From Aulostomus chinensis (taxonomy: Eukaryota > Chordata > Actinopteri > Syngnathiformes > Aulostomidae): a stretch of 64,000 bases of DNA. This document shows, piece after piece, positions 1 through 11,640 of the stretch (its first letter is position 1; the number at the start of each line of letters is the position of its first letter). The position numbers and the translations under genes are program-made. A model generated the notes under the pieces. It was not told the DNA's origin. It saw only the letters and a program-made list of their open reading frames with translations, and ran no database searches. The stretch lies in NCBI GenBank assembly GCA_037954235.1, contig JBBMOA010000003.1, forward strand, positions 14,582,223-14,646,222, in the 5' to 3' direction.

Positions 1-2052
1 CTTGGACCTCTGAGAGGAGTTTGGCTCCTACAACAGCTGCTACATCAAGCAAATTCACTATGTAACAGCAATAGAAGCAGGTAACACGTAGTTTTATTTT
101 TGCTATATTCAGAGGAGGCTGAGAAGCCTCTGCTGAATGTTTTTGGCCCAGAAAACCCTCTGAAAATATAAAATATGTTGGAAGATAACTTCCTTGAAAA
201 CGGCTGGCCTTTATTCAACACATTGTCTGAAACCGCCATGAAGCAGGTGACTATGATCTGGAAGTATGGAAGAAGCCAAATCCGACTTCATGCTAATCCA
301 AAAAAAAAAAGAGGAAATTTTGCCCTTGAACTCTCACCGAGATTGTTCTTTTTTATATCTTCATCTATGAAAACTGTATAAAATGCACACTGAGATGAAA
401 TATGCAATTGACTGTGAAATGAGAGAAGAGAAGTTGCAGTAATGTGATCAAATATAACACTTACACAGTCATCCATCAAATGGATGCAAAATGTGTCACT
501 GCCAGCACCTCATAAATGCATAAGCTATTATTTTATCCGAGCAAGCTGTGTCCAGTGGCATATTCTGAATATTCCATGTAGTGTGAACTAACTTCCAGTC
601 GAACACAACCACACCCTTTGACAGGTGCCAGGGTTTTTTTTGTTTGCACTTTTAGTTTGTTGAGTGTATAGTAGAGTAGTGCAGTGCCTGCTTAGTGAAT
701 GCCACATGTGTGAGTAAATGAACACATGAATGAAATCAATGACTCCGGCAAATAGTTTGGATCTTCTGCAGACAGCCATCAGTCGTTCCATCAGACCTGC
801 AGCAGCAGGAACTGGGTTACAGTAACAGTGTGTAGTGGCTCCTGGAGCAGGTTCCTCCGCAGAGCAGCTGCCAGGAGACATTTAAAGGTTCACGCCTCGG
901 TCATTTACACACGTCAAAAAATGTATTTTTAAATTTACTCATGTTTAGATTTGCGAAGGCATTGCTGTGACTATGGGAGACGGAAAAATCTATTTATTTT
1001 TCCTGTTGGAAAATACAGCAGGGAGTAGAAATCAAGAAAAACAAGTTACTGCACGATTTTGTTATGGAAGTAGAAGTATTGCATCCTGCAGGTGATGTGT
1101 TTGTGTAACTTCATATTCTACAACACATCCCAGTCTCTATTACATTTAGTGGACATCCTTGGTGATCAAATGTGTACGGTGAAAAAAATACACTCTGACT
1201 AAACATCGAAATAAATTCTAATGCTACCAATGTCATGTGTGCTGTCACATTGAAACAGAAGCTGTTCTCCTGTCATATTATATTTGTACAGTTCACTCTT
1301 TTTACTTATGCTGCAATAATATTTCCTCCAGGTGAGCTTTCATCAAGCGCTGAGGTAAGCCCTTCTTTTGTGTGACCTCAAGTAAAGAAAAACAGTCTAA
1401 ACCACGATAGGTTTTTATACTCAGCCTCAGATCAGCAGCCACTGCTGTTGTGGTGAACGTATTTGGAGATGTAGCTTCCCTCTTTGGGTTATTTTTAATT
1501 GCAGTGAACTGATCGGGCCTTAATATGCCCCAATCTTCTCTAATGCACTTCTCATAAAGAGCACTAAACCACACTTGTGATTTATGCAGGTTTTTGTCTC
1601 AGAGGTTTGCATTGTCTTGGGTGCGGCACCACCACCCGCAATTCATGTTCAAACCTGTTTCTCCTGCACTGAAAAATTCGCTTAAGTAACCCTTTACTCG
1701 AGTGAAAAATGCCCCCCAAAAAAACAAAAAGAGGTATTGGTTGAGTGCACTTGAAAAGACACAAGCAGCTTGAGTTACCTGAGTTGGGAAAAATAGACCT
1801 TATGTGGGGTGAGTTTGGTTTGTTTGACCTTGTAGAATAGTATTATACACATATTATACAGGTGTTTGTAATATGAATTACTGGCATTTTGGGAGACTGT
1901 TACGGCCACACGAGACTTTGTCAAAGAGAAAGGTTTGAATTAGCGTGTAGCAGGAACAAGGCTTTCTGGGAAGTGTATTCTGGAGTTAAAGGTGAGTTCT
2001 TGTGAGGACTGACAAGTGTTTTAAACCACCACAGTGAGGACATTTGGGTGTG

Positions 2053-2089
<37 letters not shown>

Positions 2090-2179
2090 GTGTGTGTTCT
2101 TGTACTTGCTACACATTGAGAACTAGAATACGTAATTAACTAACAGAGTGAGAACATTTTTGGAAAGTGAGGACATTTT

Positions 2180-2330
2180 AGCCGGTCCTCACATCTTCAA
2201 AGGGCCGTTTGAAGGTCAAGACTTGGTTTTAGGGTCGAGGTTAGAATCAGGTTTAGGTTAGGTTTAGGGTCAAGCTTTGGGTCAGTCAGTCAGTTTAGAT
2301 GGTTAGGTTTAGGGTAAGGGTATAGGGAAT
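2180..2330 (+). repeat. Degenerate TTAGGG-like tract flanked by GT arrays
   Basis: Repeated GGTTTAGGGT/GGTTAGGTTTAGG words between GT arrays at 2050-2096 and 2373-2433, preceded by GTGAGGACATTTTAGCCGGTCCTCAC. This combination is a familiar teleost interspersed repeat rather than a telomere. Confidence 0.6.
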
Positions 2331-2372
2331 GCATTATATCAACGAAAAGACTCACAAAGATAAAAGTACAAG

Positions 2373-2433
<61 letters not shown>
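2373..2433 (+). repeat. (GT)n microsatellite
   Basis: About 30 uninterrupted GT units. Confidence 0.95.
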
Positions 2434-2435
<2 letters not shown>

Positions 2436-2701
2436 AGGTTTTTCAGATTTTGAAAATGCTGAGATTATAAAGATTTTTGGAGCAACACTGATGCACAGCA
2501 ATCTGATATGAAAATACAAGAGAACTGCTTTCTTAAGATTTATTGCAGTCAGGACTCTAAAACATATCCCATAGTGCCATCTACTGGTCAAATACATGTA
2601 GTGCAGCCACCACTGAACTACTGGCAGTAGCTGAGACTTGAGTTTACAGCGAGGAACCTTTCCACCTGTTAAGAGTTGTCAGACAGATCTATTAGCACTT
2701 C

Positions 2702-2707
2702 TTTATT
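2702..2707 (-). terminator. Polyadenylation signal of the krt8-like gene
   Basis: Minus-strand AATAAA about 155 nt downstream of the TGA stop at 2864-2862. It is the first canonical signal after the stop that I see. Confidence 0.6.
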
Positions 2708-2861
2708 GACTGATTTATCTGGTTAAAAATATGTTTGTTTGCGCAAACACACTGTTTACTTGCTGAAGGCACTTGGGTGAATGACTCGTTACAACAGTGG
2801 ACTGTGTTTTTCTTTATCCTCTGATATCCAAACCATGAATCTGATATGACGAGAGTAAACA

Positions 2862-5800
2862 TCACTCCTCGGCCACGGCTTCCTCTTCTGCATCTACGTC
2901 TGCCTCCACTTCTGCTGCTTCCTGTTCCTGGTCCTGGTCCTGGTCTTGGTCCTGGTCTTGGTCTTGCTTCTCCACCACAGCAGCCTCTGCTGGTGCTGCC
3001 AGTTCTACCTCTGCTTCCTTCTTCTCCTCACTCTTCATCACCACAGTTTCTGTTTTGGTGACAGTGGTGCTCTTCACGCTGGCTCCCCCATTGGCAATAA
3101 TAGGAGTGCTGCCGCTGCTGGCCTTGACCCCCCCGAAGGAGCAGCTGACGTAGGACGGGGTGCGGGAGCTCTCCAGGCCGTAGGCGTTGTAATTTGCAAC
3201 TGCACATTTAGAAGTAAAGAGCAATCACCAACACAGACATAGGAGGAAAGGTTATAGAGGAGGTGACAGCTGGATGAACGTGTGAATGTTTCAACGATAA
3301 AGAATCAAACAAATGTTTATCATTTCTAACAGTGTTTCATTCTCAAGTTGTAGCAACTGATTTCTTACTTCTTGGCAGAATGATCAAGTCAACTGAACTT
3401 CTCCTGATGCCTCCATATGTTAATGTGTTGTAAAGTGCTTTGACTGGTTAATTACATCGAAAAACACGATATACATGCAGTTTATTTTGTCAAATGACAA
3501 AACAAATAATGTGACAACTTAGACATGGTCACTATTCTCAAATACTTAGTGTGTAAAACAGTTGATTAATGCAGTTATACACATACTTTATTACTTAGAT
3601 ACTCACAACTCTGCTTGGACACACTGGTCTTTATTCCAGTTGCCATCCTTTAAAGAGACAGATGATATTTTAAAAAGGCAATTCTCATAACAACCACAAG
3701 GTGTCGCAAAAGTGCTTCTCTCACAGTGACATCATACCTGTCCTCCTCTCCCTCCAGAAGTTTCCTGTAGGTGGCGATCTCAATGTCCAGTGCAAGTTTC
3801 ACATTCATCAGCTCCTGGTACTGGCGGACCTGCAGGGCCATGTCCTGTTTGGCTCTCTGAAGCGCTTCCTCCAGGTCCCTGATGCGCAGTTTAGCATCCT
3901 TCACCGCGAGCTCGCCTCGCTCCTCAGCCTCCGCGATCTGAGCTTCCAGGTTGTTTCGCTGAGAGTGAAGGAAGAAGAGGGACACTCTGTTACTGCTGAT
4001 GATTTAGTAACAGTTAAGAAGTTAAACCGGTATTCTAATGTTTTCGTCACCTGGGTTTTAACCATTTCGATTTCAGACTGGAGCCTCATTATCATGCGGT
4101 TCATGTCAGCGATCTCTGACTTGGTTGATTTCAGATCGTCATCACATCTTCCGGCTGACTGCTGCATCTCTGCAAACTAGACAAACATCCAGAAGCCATG
4201 TAATAAACCAGGTACGTGTCGGTCTTGAAAGTCTGGTGTCGTTCCAGGTGCTCAAGCTACAGACACGTGTTTTAATACGACAGCAAATATGCTGAGTATG
4301 TATTTGGCTTTTAATCCACATATTTGTGCTACTGTTGACTAATCCATCGTCAGGATATTTGCGTTTTGATAAGCCAAGGATTCCTCTAAAGCCGCCTCGG
4401 CCCCCCTATTATGTAAAACTGTAGTTCTGCTACTGCACCATGGGGGAGACATTGCAGACCTGGAAGAGGACTGAACCAGATGTGTTTTTCATTCAGCCTG
4501 TAAGTTTATGGATTCTTAAGCTGCAGGAAAAATCACTGTATTCACTCTGAATGTTGAAAATAACTTTAAAGTGCAGGTTTTGTTGTCAGCGCTACACAGT
4601 CAGCCACATCCACCAGGAGAACATGTTACAGGAATTCTATATGATGATTGTTTATTGATCAAAGAGGGGTCTGACCTTGGTCTGGTACCACGACTCAGCC
4701 TCAGCTCTGCTGCGGTTGGCGATGTCTTCGTACTGGGCACGTACTTCAGCAACGATGGCGTCCATGTCCAGATTACGGCTGTTGTCCATTTCCACCACCA
4801 CAGATACGTCTTTAATCTGACCCTGGAGCTCTGAGAGCTCCTATACGATATGAGAAATGGAGTATTAGATTAAGATGACTTAAAAGTCCCATAATTACTC
4901 GCCTGGTGTGTGTGAAATTAAATTGATTACAGCATCATAGAGCTGCCTGAGGAAGTCAATCTCATCAGAGAGTCCATCCAGTTTGGCCTCCAGCTCAACT
5001 TTGACCATGTAGGCTGCATCCGTGTCCTGCATGGAACGAGACGGCAGCAACTTTGAAGTGTTTTAAACTGACTTAATTACAGTTTCATGATCGAGAATTT
5101 GATAGAAACCCTAAACAGACCTTCTTCATGAGGACAAAGCTGTTCTCACATTCATTGCGCTTGTTGATCTCATCCTCATACCTACGAAAGTGGAGAAATA
5201 TGCTGTCAGCCTGCTCTTAAACCATGCAAACAAGAATGAATATAACAAGCAAGAATAATGACTACATAGCTTGTGCTATTATAGGGTTATACCGTGCATG
5301 TATGATTTTCACATCATATAGATGATGCTTAATATCTAAATTATTTTAGCCATAAGGGGAAAAAAAAAACTAGACACTTACAATAAAATGCTGTACCATC
5401 ATCACAAAGACTATCTAGAGAGTGAGCAACATCTCATACGAACGTTCATGTATTTGATTTCTTTTAAAGCTGAGTTCTTGAGTAGAAGCTGCATGAAGGT
5501 GGACGATGCCTGAGTGTGCAACAAGTTCAGGAAATGTAAGTGTTAGAATCTTCATCAGTTAGAAACTGCAACTGTATTCACTTGTTTTTGACGTCCTCAA
5601 CCATGCCCGTCATTTGACGCAGGTCGGACTCCAGTTTGACCTTTTCGTGACCCAAGTTGTCCAGCTGTTTGCGCAGGTTGGCAATGTAAGCTTCAAACAT
5701 GGCGTCGATGTTGGAGCGAGATGTGGTTTGCTCCTGCAGAAGTTTCCATTTTGTCTCAAGCATTTTGTTCTGCTGCTCTAAGTAGCGTACCTGCGAAGAG

Positions 5801-6322
5801 AGCATGCGTGAGCAACAGGCCCGATACAGAAGAAACAGGGATTTCAGGTTGTGTGTGGATCGATGGGATGGCTGAGCGGCAGACTTGATGAGTATGAGAG
5901 TGGACAGATTCTGCAAACATAAGCAGTTTCGTACCGCTGTGAAACAAAGCATCTAAAAATAGGATGTACTGTAGGTGGTGGGGGGGGGGGGTGCATGTGA
6001 AGACAAGATGGGAGTAACTTCCAACATGGGAATAACTCCATGTGTGAATGAGTTCAGTGTGTTTGCTGATAGACAAAGAAACACGCGAAGACTTGACTGA
6101 AGAAAAAATGACTAATTGACAGTCTCCCACCTCCAGAAGACCTCAAATGTCAGATTAATTACTCCTCACTCACTTCTGACCCACAGTGCAGCGTTTCAAC
6201 ACAATGTGGCAGTGTTCCCAGTGCAGACACAGCGTGCCCCTTTACAACTTCTCTATTCAGTGCCCTCACCCTGGGTGGGGTCCCACTACTACTCAGCAAA
6301 CACCATTAGAGACACACTGCTT

Positions 6323-6367
<45 letters not shown>

Positions 6368-7623
6368 CTACAGTGGTATGTAGAGGAGGGGTAGAAGGTT
6401 TGGTTTTACAATCTTAAGAGTTCGTCACAGCGTGATTGATTAACACTTTACACACATCACACCTGCATCTCCTTAAACAAGAGAACCCATTTATGAGTTC
6501 AAACAGCCGATAACTGAAGGATTTGATCAGTTAGGTGTGTTTTAGTCTGCTGTCTGATAACAGCTGCTGTTATAGCAGTGTCATAAAGGGTATGATCGTG
6601 ATTTACAGGATTATCTGGAAGTAGCTTTCATTACACATTTATAACCTCATTAAATGGGTCAAATTGCTGAAAGCCATTAAATTGGCGTTGCCATCTACGC
6701 CACACAAACCTTTCCAAGACTACTGCCATCCTTTTAGCTCTGCTGGTGCTGCACAGGCAGTTTGTATTCAAGCAGTGGAATTGAAAATAATACAATCAAT
6801 ATGATTTTGCAAAACAACCAGAGGCTCTGTTCTGGCAGGATATTGCTCACACGAAGATGAACCCCTCCAAGCAGAGCACTCCATCCAGGCCCTACCCTGC
6901 TCTGTATCCAAAGTGATCCTCGAGTCTGAACTCTAGGATATCAACATATGAGTGGGCTAAGCCCCAGTAGCCTCTCCCCCACCAGATCACTGCGTCTGAC
7001 TACAAATTGCTGCTGTACTGAAACTGTTTTCCTCGAGCTCTCTCCACTCTCCTTCAGATATATTGTTTTTTTTTATTGAACTAATTTCCTCCAAAGCTCC
7101 TCGGTTCTTTGATGACATTATGTGGAATGGAATACATCACACTAAAGTCTAGTCAAATATCAACTCACATGCACATCATTCGACTCACCTTGTCAATGAA
7201 GGAAGCGAAGCGGTTGTTCAGGGTCTTGATCTGCTCCTTCTCCTGGGTGCGGACCACCTGGATGGTGGGGTCGATCTCCAGGTTCAGGGGGGCCAGTAGG
7301 CTCTTGTTCACTGTCACCGCCGTGATGGGGGCCGCCATTTCATTGACCATACCACCTCCCACACCTCCACCAAAGCCCATGTAGCCAAACTCCATTCCAC
7401 CACCTCTTTGTGCAGACCCCCCAGCAACATAGCCACCGACCATCTTGAACCCCCCAGCACCCATTGCGGCACCACTGCTGCCCACTCCACCATAGGAGCT
7501 GCGAGCAACATAGCTCTGCCTCCCACTACCCACACCACCATAGCCGGAGAAGGAGCGGCTGCTGAATCCTGGGGTTTGACCCCTGGATGAGAAGGTGGTG
7601 GTCTTCACAGCTCTGACAGACAT
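2862..7623 (-). CDS. krt8: Type II keratin, keratin 8-like (9 coding exons)
   Basis: Basic type II intermediate-filament protein; pairs with a type I keratin to build the cytoplasmic network of simple epithelia. Coding exons (minus strand, high to low): 7623-7189, 5790-5582, 5181-5121, 5026-4931, 4840-4676, 4176-4051, 3958-3738, 3647-3607, 3199-2862. All introns are GT-AG, frame is kept throughout, and the sum is 1692 nt (563 aa). Exon sizes 209/61/96/165/126/221 are the standard type II keratin set. Gly/Ser-rich head about 1-126; helix initiation motif LNNRFASFIDKVRYLEQQNK across the exon 1/2 junction; coiled-coil rod to about 437 ending in EIATYRKLLEGEE; acidic tail 438-563 with a Asp-Gln repeat. 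The ATG has a good context (ACCATGT) and begins MSVRAV. Exon 6 starts with Phe where human K8 has Tyr. Exact paralogue among fish type II keratins is not resolved; the synteny supports krt8. Confidence 0.93.
6327..6365 (+). repeat. (GT)n microsatellite
   Basis: About 20 GT units in krt8 intron 1 (plus-strand orientation). Confidence 0.95.
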
Positions 7624-7726
7624 GGTCACAGAAGGAGTCTGTAGCAATGAGGTGGTGTGAGAGGAGGCTGAGACTCTGCTGAGGGAAGGAGAGTCAGGCT
7701 GATAAACCCTCCCTGGTGCCTGGTGC

Positions 7727-7733
7727 TATTTAT
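7727..7733 (-). promoter_or_regulatory. TATA-like box of the krt8-like gene
   Basis: Minus-strand ATAAATA lies 104 nt upstream of the krt8 ATG, with a CCAAT box (minus strand, 7765-7769) 32-36 nt further upstream. Spacing is typical of a TATA/CCAAT promoter. The transcription start near 7700 is inferred. Confidence 0.5.
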
Positions 7734-7783
7734 CAGAACAGGGGAGGGACCCTGCTTAGGTGCGATTGGCCGGCTTCCTCAGC

Positions 7784-7800
7784 GGGGGGGGGGGGGGGGG
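7784..7800 (+). repeat. G17 homopolymer near the krt8 promoter
   Basis: Seventeen G on the plus strand (C on the krt8 sense strand), about 50 bp upstream of the krt8 TATA-like box and next to the CCAAT box. Confidence 0.9.
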
Positions 7801-8008
7801 TGGGTGTTGGTAGGGGGATGAGGGAACGTCAGGGAAGAATCCCATCTTGTTACACATTCACAACACACAAAACTGTGTTGGACAGAAGCCAGGACTTACA
7901 TAATAGTCAATGTACCCGAGTCTAAACTACTGCAGGAACATTAAGAAAGCCTTGTAGTATTTATGAAATAGCATTTTCCATTATGAAGCATTACCTCTGC
8001 TTCTGTAC

Positions 8009-8009
<1 letters not shown>

Positions 8010-8066
<57 letters not shown>
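8010..8066 (+). repeat. (CA)n microsatellite
   Basis: About 28 CA units in the keratin intergenic region; followed by a fish-type repeat with ATGGGGACATGTG and GTCCCCAAATG words. Confidence 0.95.
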
Positions 8067-8069
<3 letters not shown>

Positions 8070-8722
8070 AGTTTGAGTTACTTAAGTTCATTTCCTAGTG
8101 ACTTTAGTAAGTACCAAAACTTTACCCCTGACGCATAAAATCTGTGTTTTACCAAATGGGGACATGTGCAGCTTTTGTCCCCAAATGAACACAGTGTTCC
8201 CGATTAATTGGTCTTACAGTAAGTCCAGTTTTGGCCCTGAAAGTGGCTTAAGTCCTGCCCTCACACACACACACACATCAGAATATAATGTCAAACCTTG
8301 GGTATAATGAAAGGCCACATCATTTTATGACCTCCTCTCCTGCTTTACCACTGGTCTCATAGAGGTGACATATTGCTAAGCAAATTTTGTTTGCCAAGTG
8401 TGATGTGCTGTTGGCTGTGATTGTATGTAGCATAATTGTGGGAGAACCGGATTTACCCACTGAATGTGTTCCTCTATCATAACATCCATCACTCAGTTAA
8501 GCAGTCATGCCGCGGAAAATGTGACTTGAAACTGTGAAATGAATATTTCGCTCACAAAAAGTTTTGAAAATGCAAAAGATTGACTTTCACAGGTGGCACC
8601 GTTTAAAACATGCATGATAAAGCCTCTGTTTAATGTGAGAGCATTGCACAATTATTCCATGTAGATTTCTGGATGAGGTTCCTGGCTTTGATCAATAGAG
8701 CAAACCATGCAACATGCACGCG

Positions 8723-8725
<3 letters not shown>

Positions 8726-8790
<65 letters not shown>
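8726..8790 (+). repeat. (CA)n microsatellite
   Basis: About 32 CA units. Confidence 0.95.
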
Positions 8791-8792
<2 letters not shown>

Positions 8793-9349
8793 AACTATAG
8801 ATGAACATTCCTTTTATATCAGCGTCCTGAAGTGCAAACAGAGTTCTTCTTGAACCCCACCTTAGTCTTTTTCACTCGCGTTGCACTTAACCGACATGTA
8901 ACTTGAAACTAAACTTGTTCTCCTCCCGACAACGCACTCAGGCGTTGGGACCTGCTAACAATCTGAATTTGCTGCATCAAGATTGAGGAACTATCTGAAC
9001 ACATGAATGTCATCTTCTCCCGTCATGCATGTCCACATGCATCTGACAGGTGGGCGCGGCCAAATCCACACAGCAACACACCTGTGCCATTTGACATAAC
9101 TTTTGACAATACAAACAACCAACTGCAAATGAATGAACTGTGATGAAATGCGGGGTTTGTGATGTTGAATTAAAGGATGCTCGATCAACCACATCACACT
9201 TAATCACCTGAGAAAACATCAGAATGAACCAGTCACTGGGTAGTGTGAAAGTTACCATTAGTTAACTGTTCGCTGGTCCGCGTCCACTGTAAGTTAGCTT
9301 GCTATGAGCTCTGTGGAACGATAAAGCAGTATTTCAACCAAGAAGTGTT

Positions 9350-9900
9350 TTTTTTAACCATTCAAGTATTCCAAAATAGGTGCCCTGAGCTCCTCAAGTT
9401 TTTTCCATCCTACATCACTTCTTTGCAACTCCAGGATTCAGAGAGAGCCAGACAGGTATATTTAGCTTGTAGCTAATGGTAGCCCCCTCAAACACATCTA
9501 AAAGCAGCCAAACTGTCCAGAAACATCTGGTTTGTATTGTCTGTATTGTTGTTGTCTCATTTCACAATTAAAAAAAAAGTCTGGTTACAAACTTTCAAGC
9601 ACATCGTCCAGTAAAATCCACGTCTTCGTCATCCAGCTGTGCCTTCAGTAATCCACAAACATTTTGATTTGAGCTATAAACATCTGCTTCGTTTGCTTGG
9701 TCAAGAGGGTCACCATTAGCGTCGAGCTAAATATACGTGGCCATGTTTTCTGCGTTATGGAGTTACAAAGAAATAATGCTGTGCTGAAAATATGTCATTG
9801 TGAAGACACATTTCTGAGCATTTGAAAGGGGAAATGCACTTTCTGGGTGGTTTCCATTGAAGTGGATTACAATGGTGTTCAATAGTTGGTGACTATTCAT
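9350..9900 (+). repeat. Dispersed repeat, copy A
   Basis: Two segments recur later in the window: TTCAAGTATTCCAAAATA...GAGCTCCTCAAG (9362-9400) matches 62076-62110, and TTACAAACTTTCAAGCACAT (from about 9586) matches from about 46645. Probably a degraded non-autonomous transposon; family not identified. Confidence 0.55.
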
Positions 9901-11253
9901 CTACGGCCCTTCTCTTCTGCTGGCTAACGTTTAAACCGAGAGAAACATATTTAGGGGACTCGGTGCTACGACCACACTTCTAAATTTGGAAAGGAGAGGG
10001 GGGAGATTGTACCTAAGACCAAAGAATTGAGGTTTGACTTGGACTCGATTGTCCGTCTCTCTGTAGATTTACAGCTCACAATCTTTCCTGAGTGGTCTGA
10101 TGCCTGTGGAATAATTTGCACTAGAACAATCTTCCTGTTCACTCGACCAATGAACCACACCCCTTTTCTTTTGTTTCCCTCATTTTATAGGGTGAACAAA
10201 ACAGAAAAGCAACATCCCCCAGCTAGTAATAAGAACAAATCCCTAGGTATTCTGCAGCTCAACGTGAATAAGTGGAGAGGGACTGTTTTGTGGAAAGAAC
10301 ACGTTAACAACCTGAGAGTGACTTTCTTTGGACCAGACAACAAATTCATGTTTTTCTTGGCTTTCCTCAAACAGTGACGTGCCTCTTCACAATGGAGCTG
10401 CTGTGCTCTGCTTGAAGGCAAACATATATTTACATCTTACCCTTTTTTTTTTTGGGTAGTGTTTTATAAACTGACGCTCTCCTACGAATACAATAATTGA
10501 TTACTGCAAAATGATGGTTTCAACTGGAATAAGGGTGCTTCTCTCATCAGCCATTCTTAGTTAGGGCAGTAGGAGGGTAATTTTAGAAACTAATCTGACT
10601 GACCTTAAGGCTCTTAAGAAGACTGTGGTGTTTTGGTTTGTATGAAGCTGCTACATGACACATCAAGTCAGGAATGTGCTGAAAGAGACACGTACATGCT
10701 ACAAGTCAGAGAGGAGGGGTGGGGAGCAGATGAGCTGCAGGGGGATATGACACAATAATTAGCAAAGATAAGAAGCAAAACTATTTCTCAAGCACCCACA
10801 GAATGGCTGAGATGAACGGGTGGGAAAAAAGAAGGTGCGTGATAACAAGTTAGCTGAACAGTATAAAATGTGACTTCCTGCATGTATATTCACAACATGG
10901 TGATAATGAGCGTGACAGTGCTTTAATCAAAATGCATGGTGATATTCTTAACTAAAAATAGAGCATTAAAATGTGCATATGGTAAACATGGGAAGACAAA
11001 TTCTATAGCCCATGGAGTTGGTTTTGTTTGGTGTTCATGCAGCTGGACTTTGTAGTGTCCAGGAGGGTTCCTGCTAAGCCCTCAAAGTTATCGTTCACAT
11101 CAGTTATAAAACTCACTTCCTGCTTTTCACGCATGCCTGTTCAAACACAAAGGCTCCTGCAAAATCTAGAGGAACATCCACTCCAAGGCCTGTAAAATAA
11201 TGGGAACACACATGTAGTCACTCTCGCAAGTCGATGAGAAAGGTACAAAACAC

Positions 11254-11270
11254 GCGCGTGCGTGTGTGCG

Positions 11271-11317
<47 letters not shown>
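11254..11317 (+). repeat. (GT)n microsatellite, compound at 5' side
   Basis: GCGTGTGT-type variants grade into a pure GT array. Confidence 0.9.
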
Positions 11318-11318
<1 letters not shown>

Positions 11319-11559
11319 CTCCTCCCACATTGCTGAAGGTTGTTTGCTTTGAGACTCATGCCCCCCAGTGACCAGGGAGTGGAAGTGGATGTTTTCAGCC
11401 CAGGAAGCTGCAGGGGAGGGGCAGTAGTGTGTATATCATCTGTTTTCTATTGAACATGAAGTCATATTGGTTACGAATTTTGGTCCTTGCTAAAGGATAT
11501 TTATAAAACTGTTGTGACACATTCACAATTAGAAGGCTATATGCTGTAGATGTGCATTT

Positions 11560-11640
11560 TATAATGTTCAACATCTTAGTTTGGTTTGTTAGCATGCTAA
11601 CATTTAGCATGAAACATAAAGTACAGCAGATGCACCAAAT
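11560..11640 (+). repeat. Fish-type dispersed repeat with GTTAGCATGCTAACATTTAGCA
   Basis: GTTAGCATGCTAACATTTAG followed by AACATAAAGTACAGCA is a pattern seen again and again in teleost genomes; contains the palindrome TTAGCATGCTAA. Class not assigned. Confidence 0.45.

Larger units (their letters stand above)
1..2701. other. Intergenic, no gene seen
   Basis: AT-rich DNA 3' of the krt8-like gene. Open frames here are short and lack family features or exon signals. It holds a degenerate TTAGGG-like tract and two GT microsatellites (listed separately). Confidence 0.5.

Noticed and set aside
2180..2330. Interstitial telomere
   Set aside because: TTAGGG-like words are degenerate and embedded in a common fish interspersed repeat with GT arrays.
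7624..7647. Open frame extending 8 codons upstream of krt8 MSVRAV
   Set aside because: The upstream initiator is TTG, not ATG; the ATG at 7623 has a good Kozak context and family-typical sequence.
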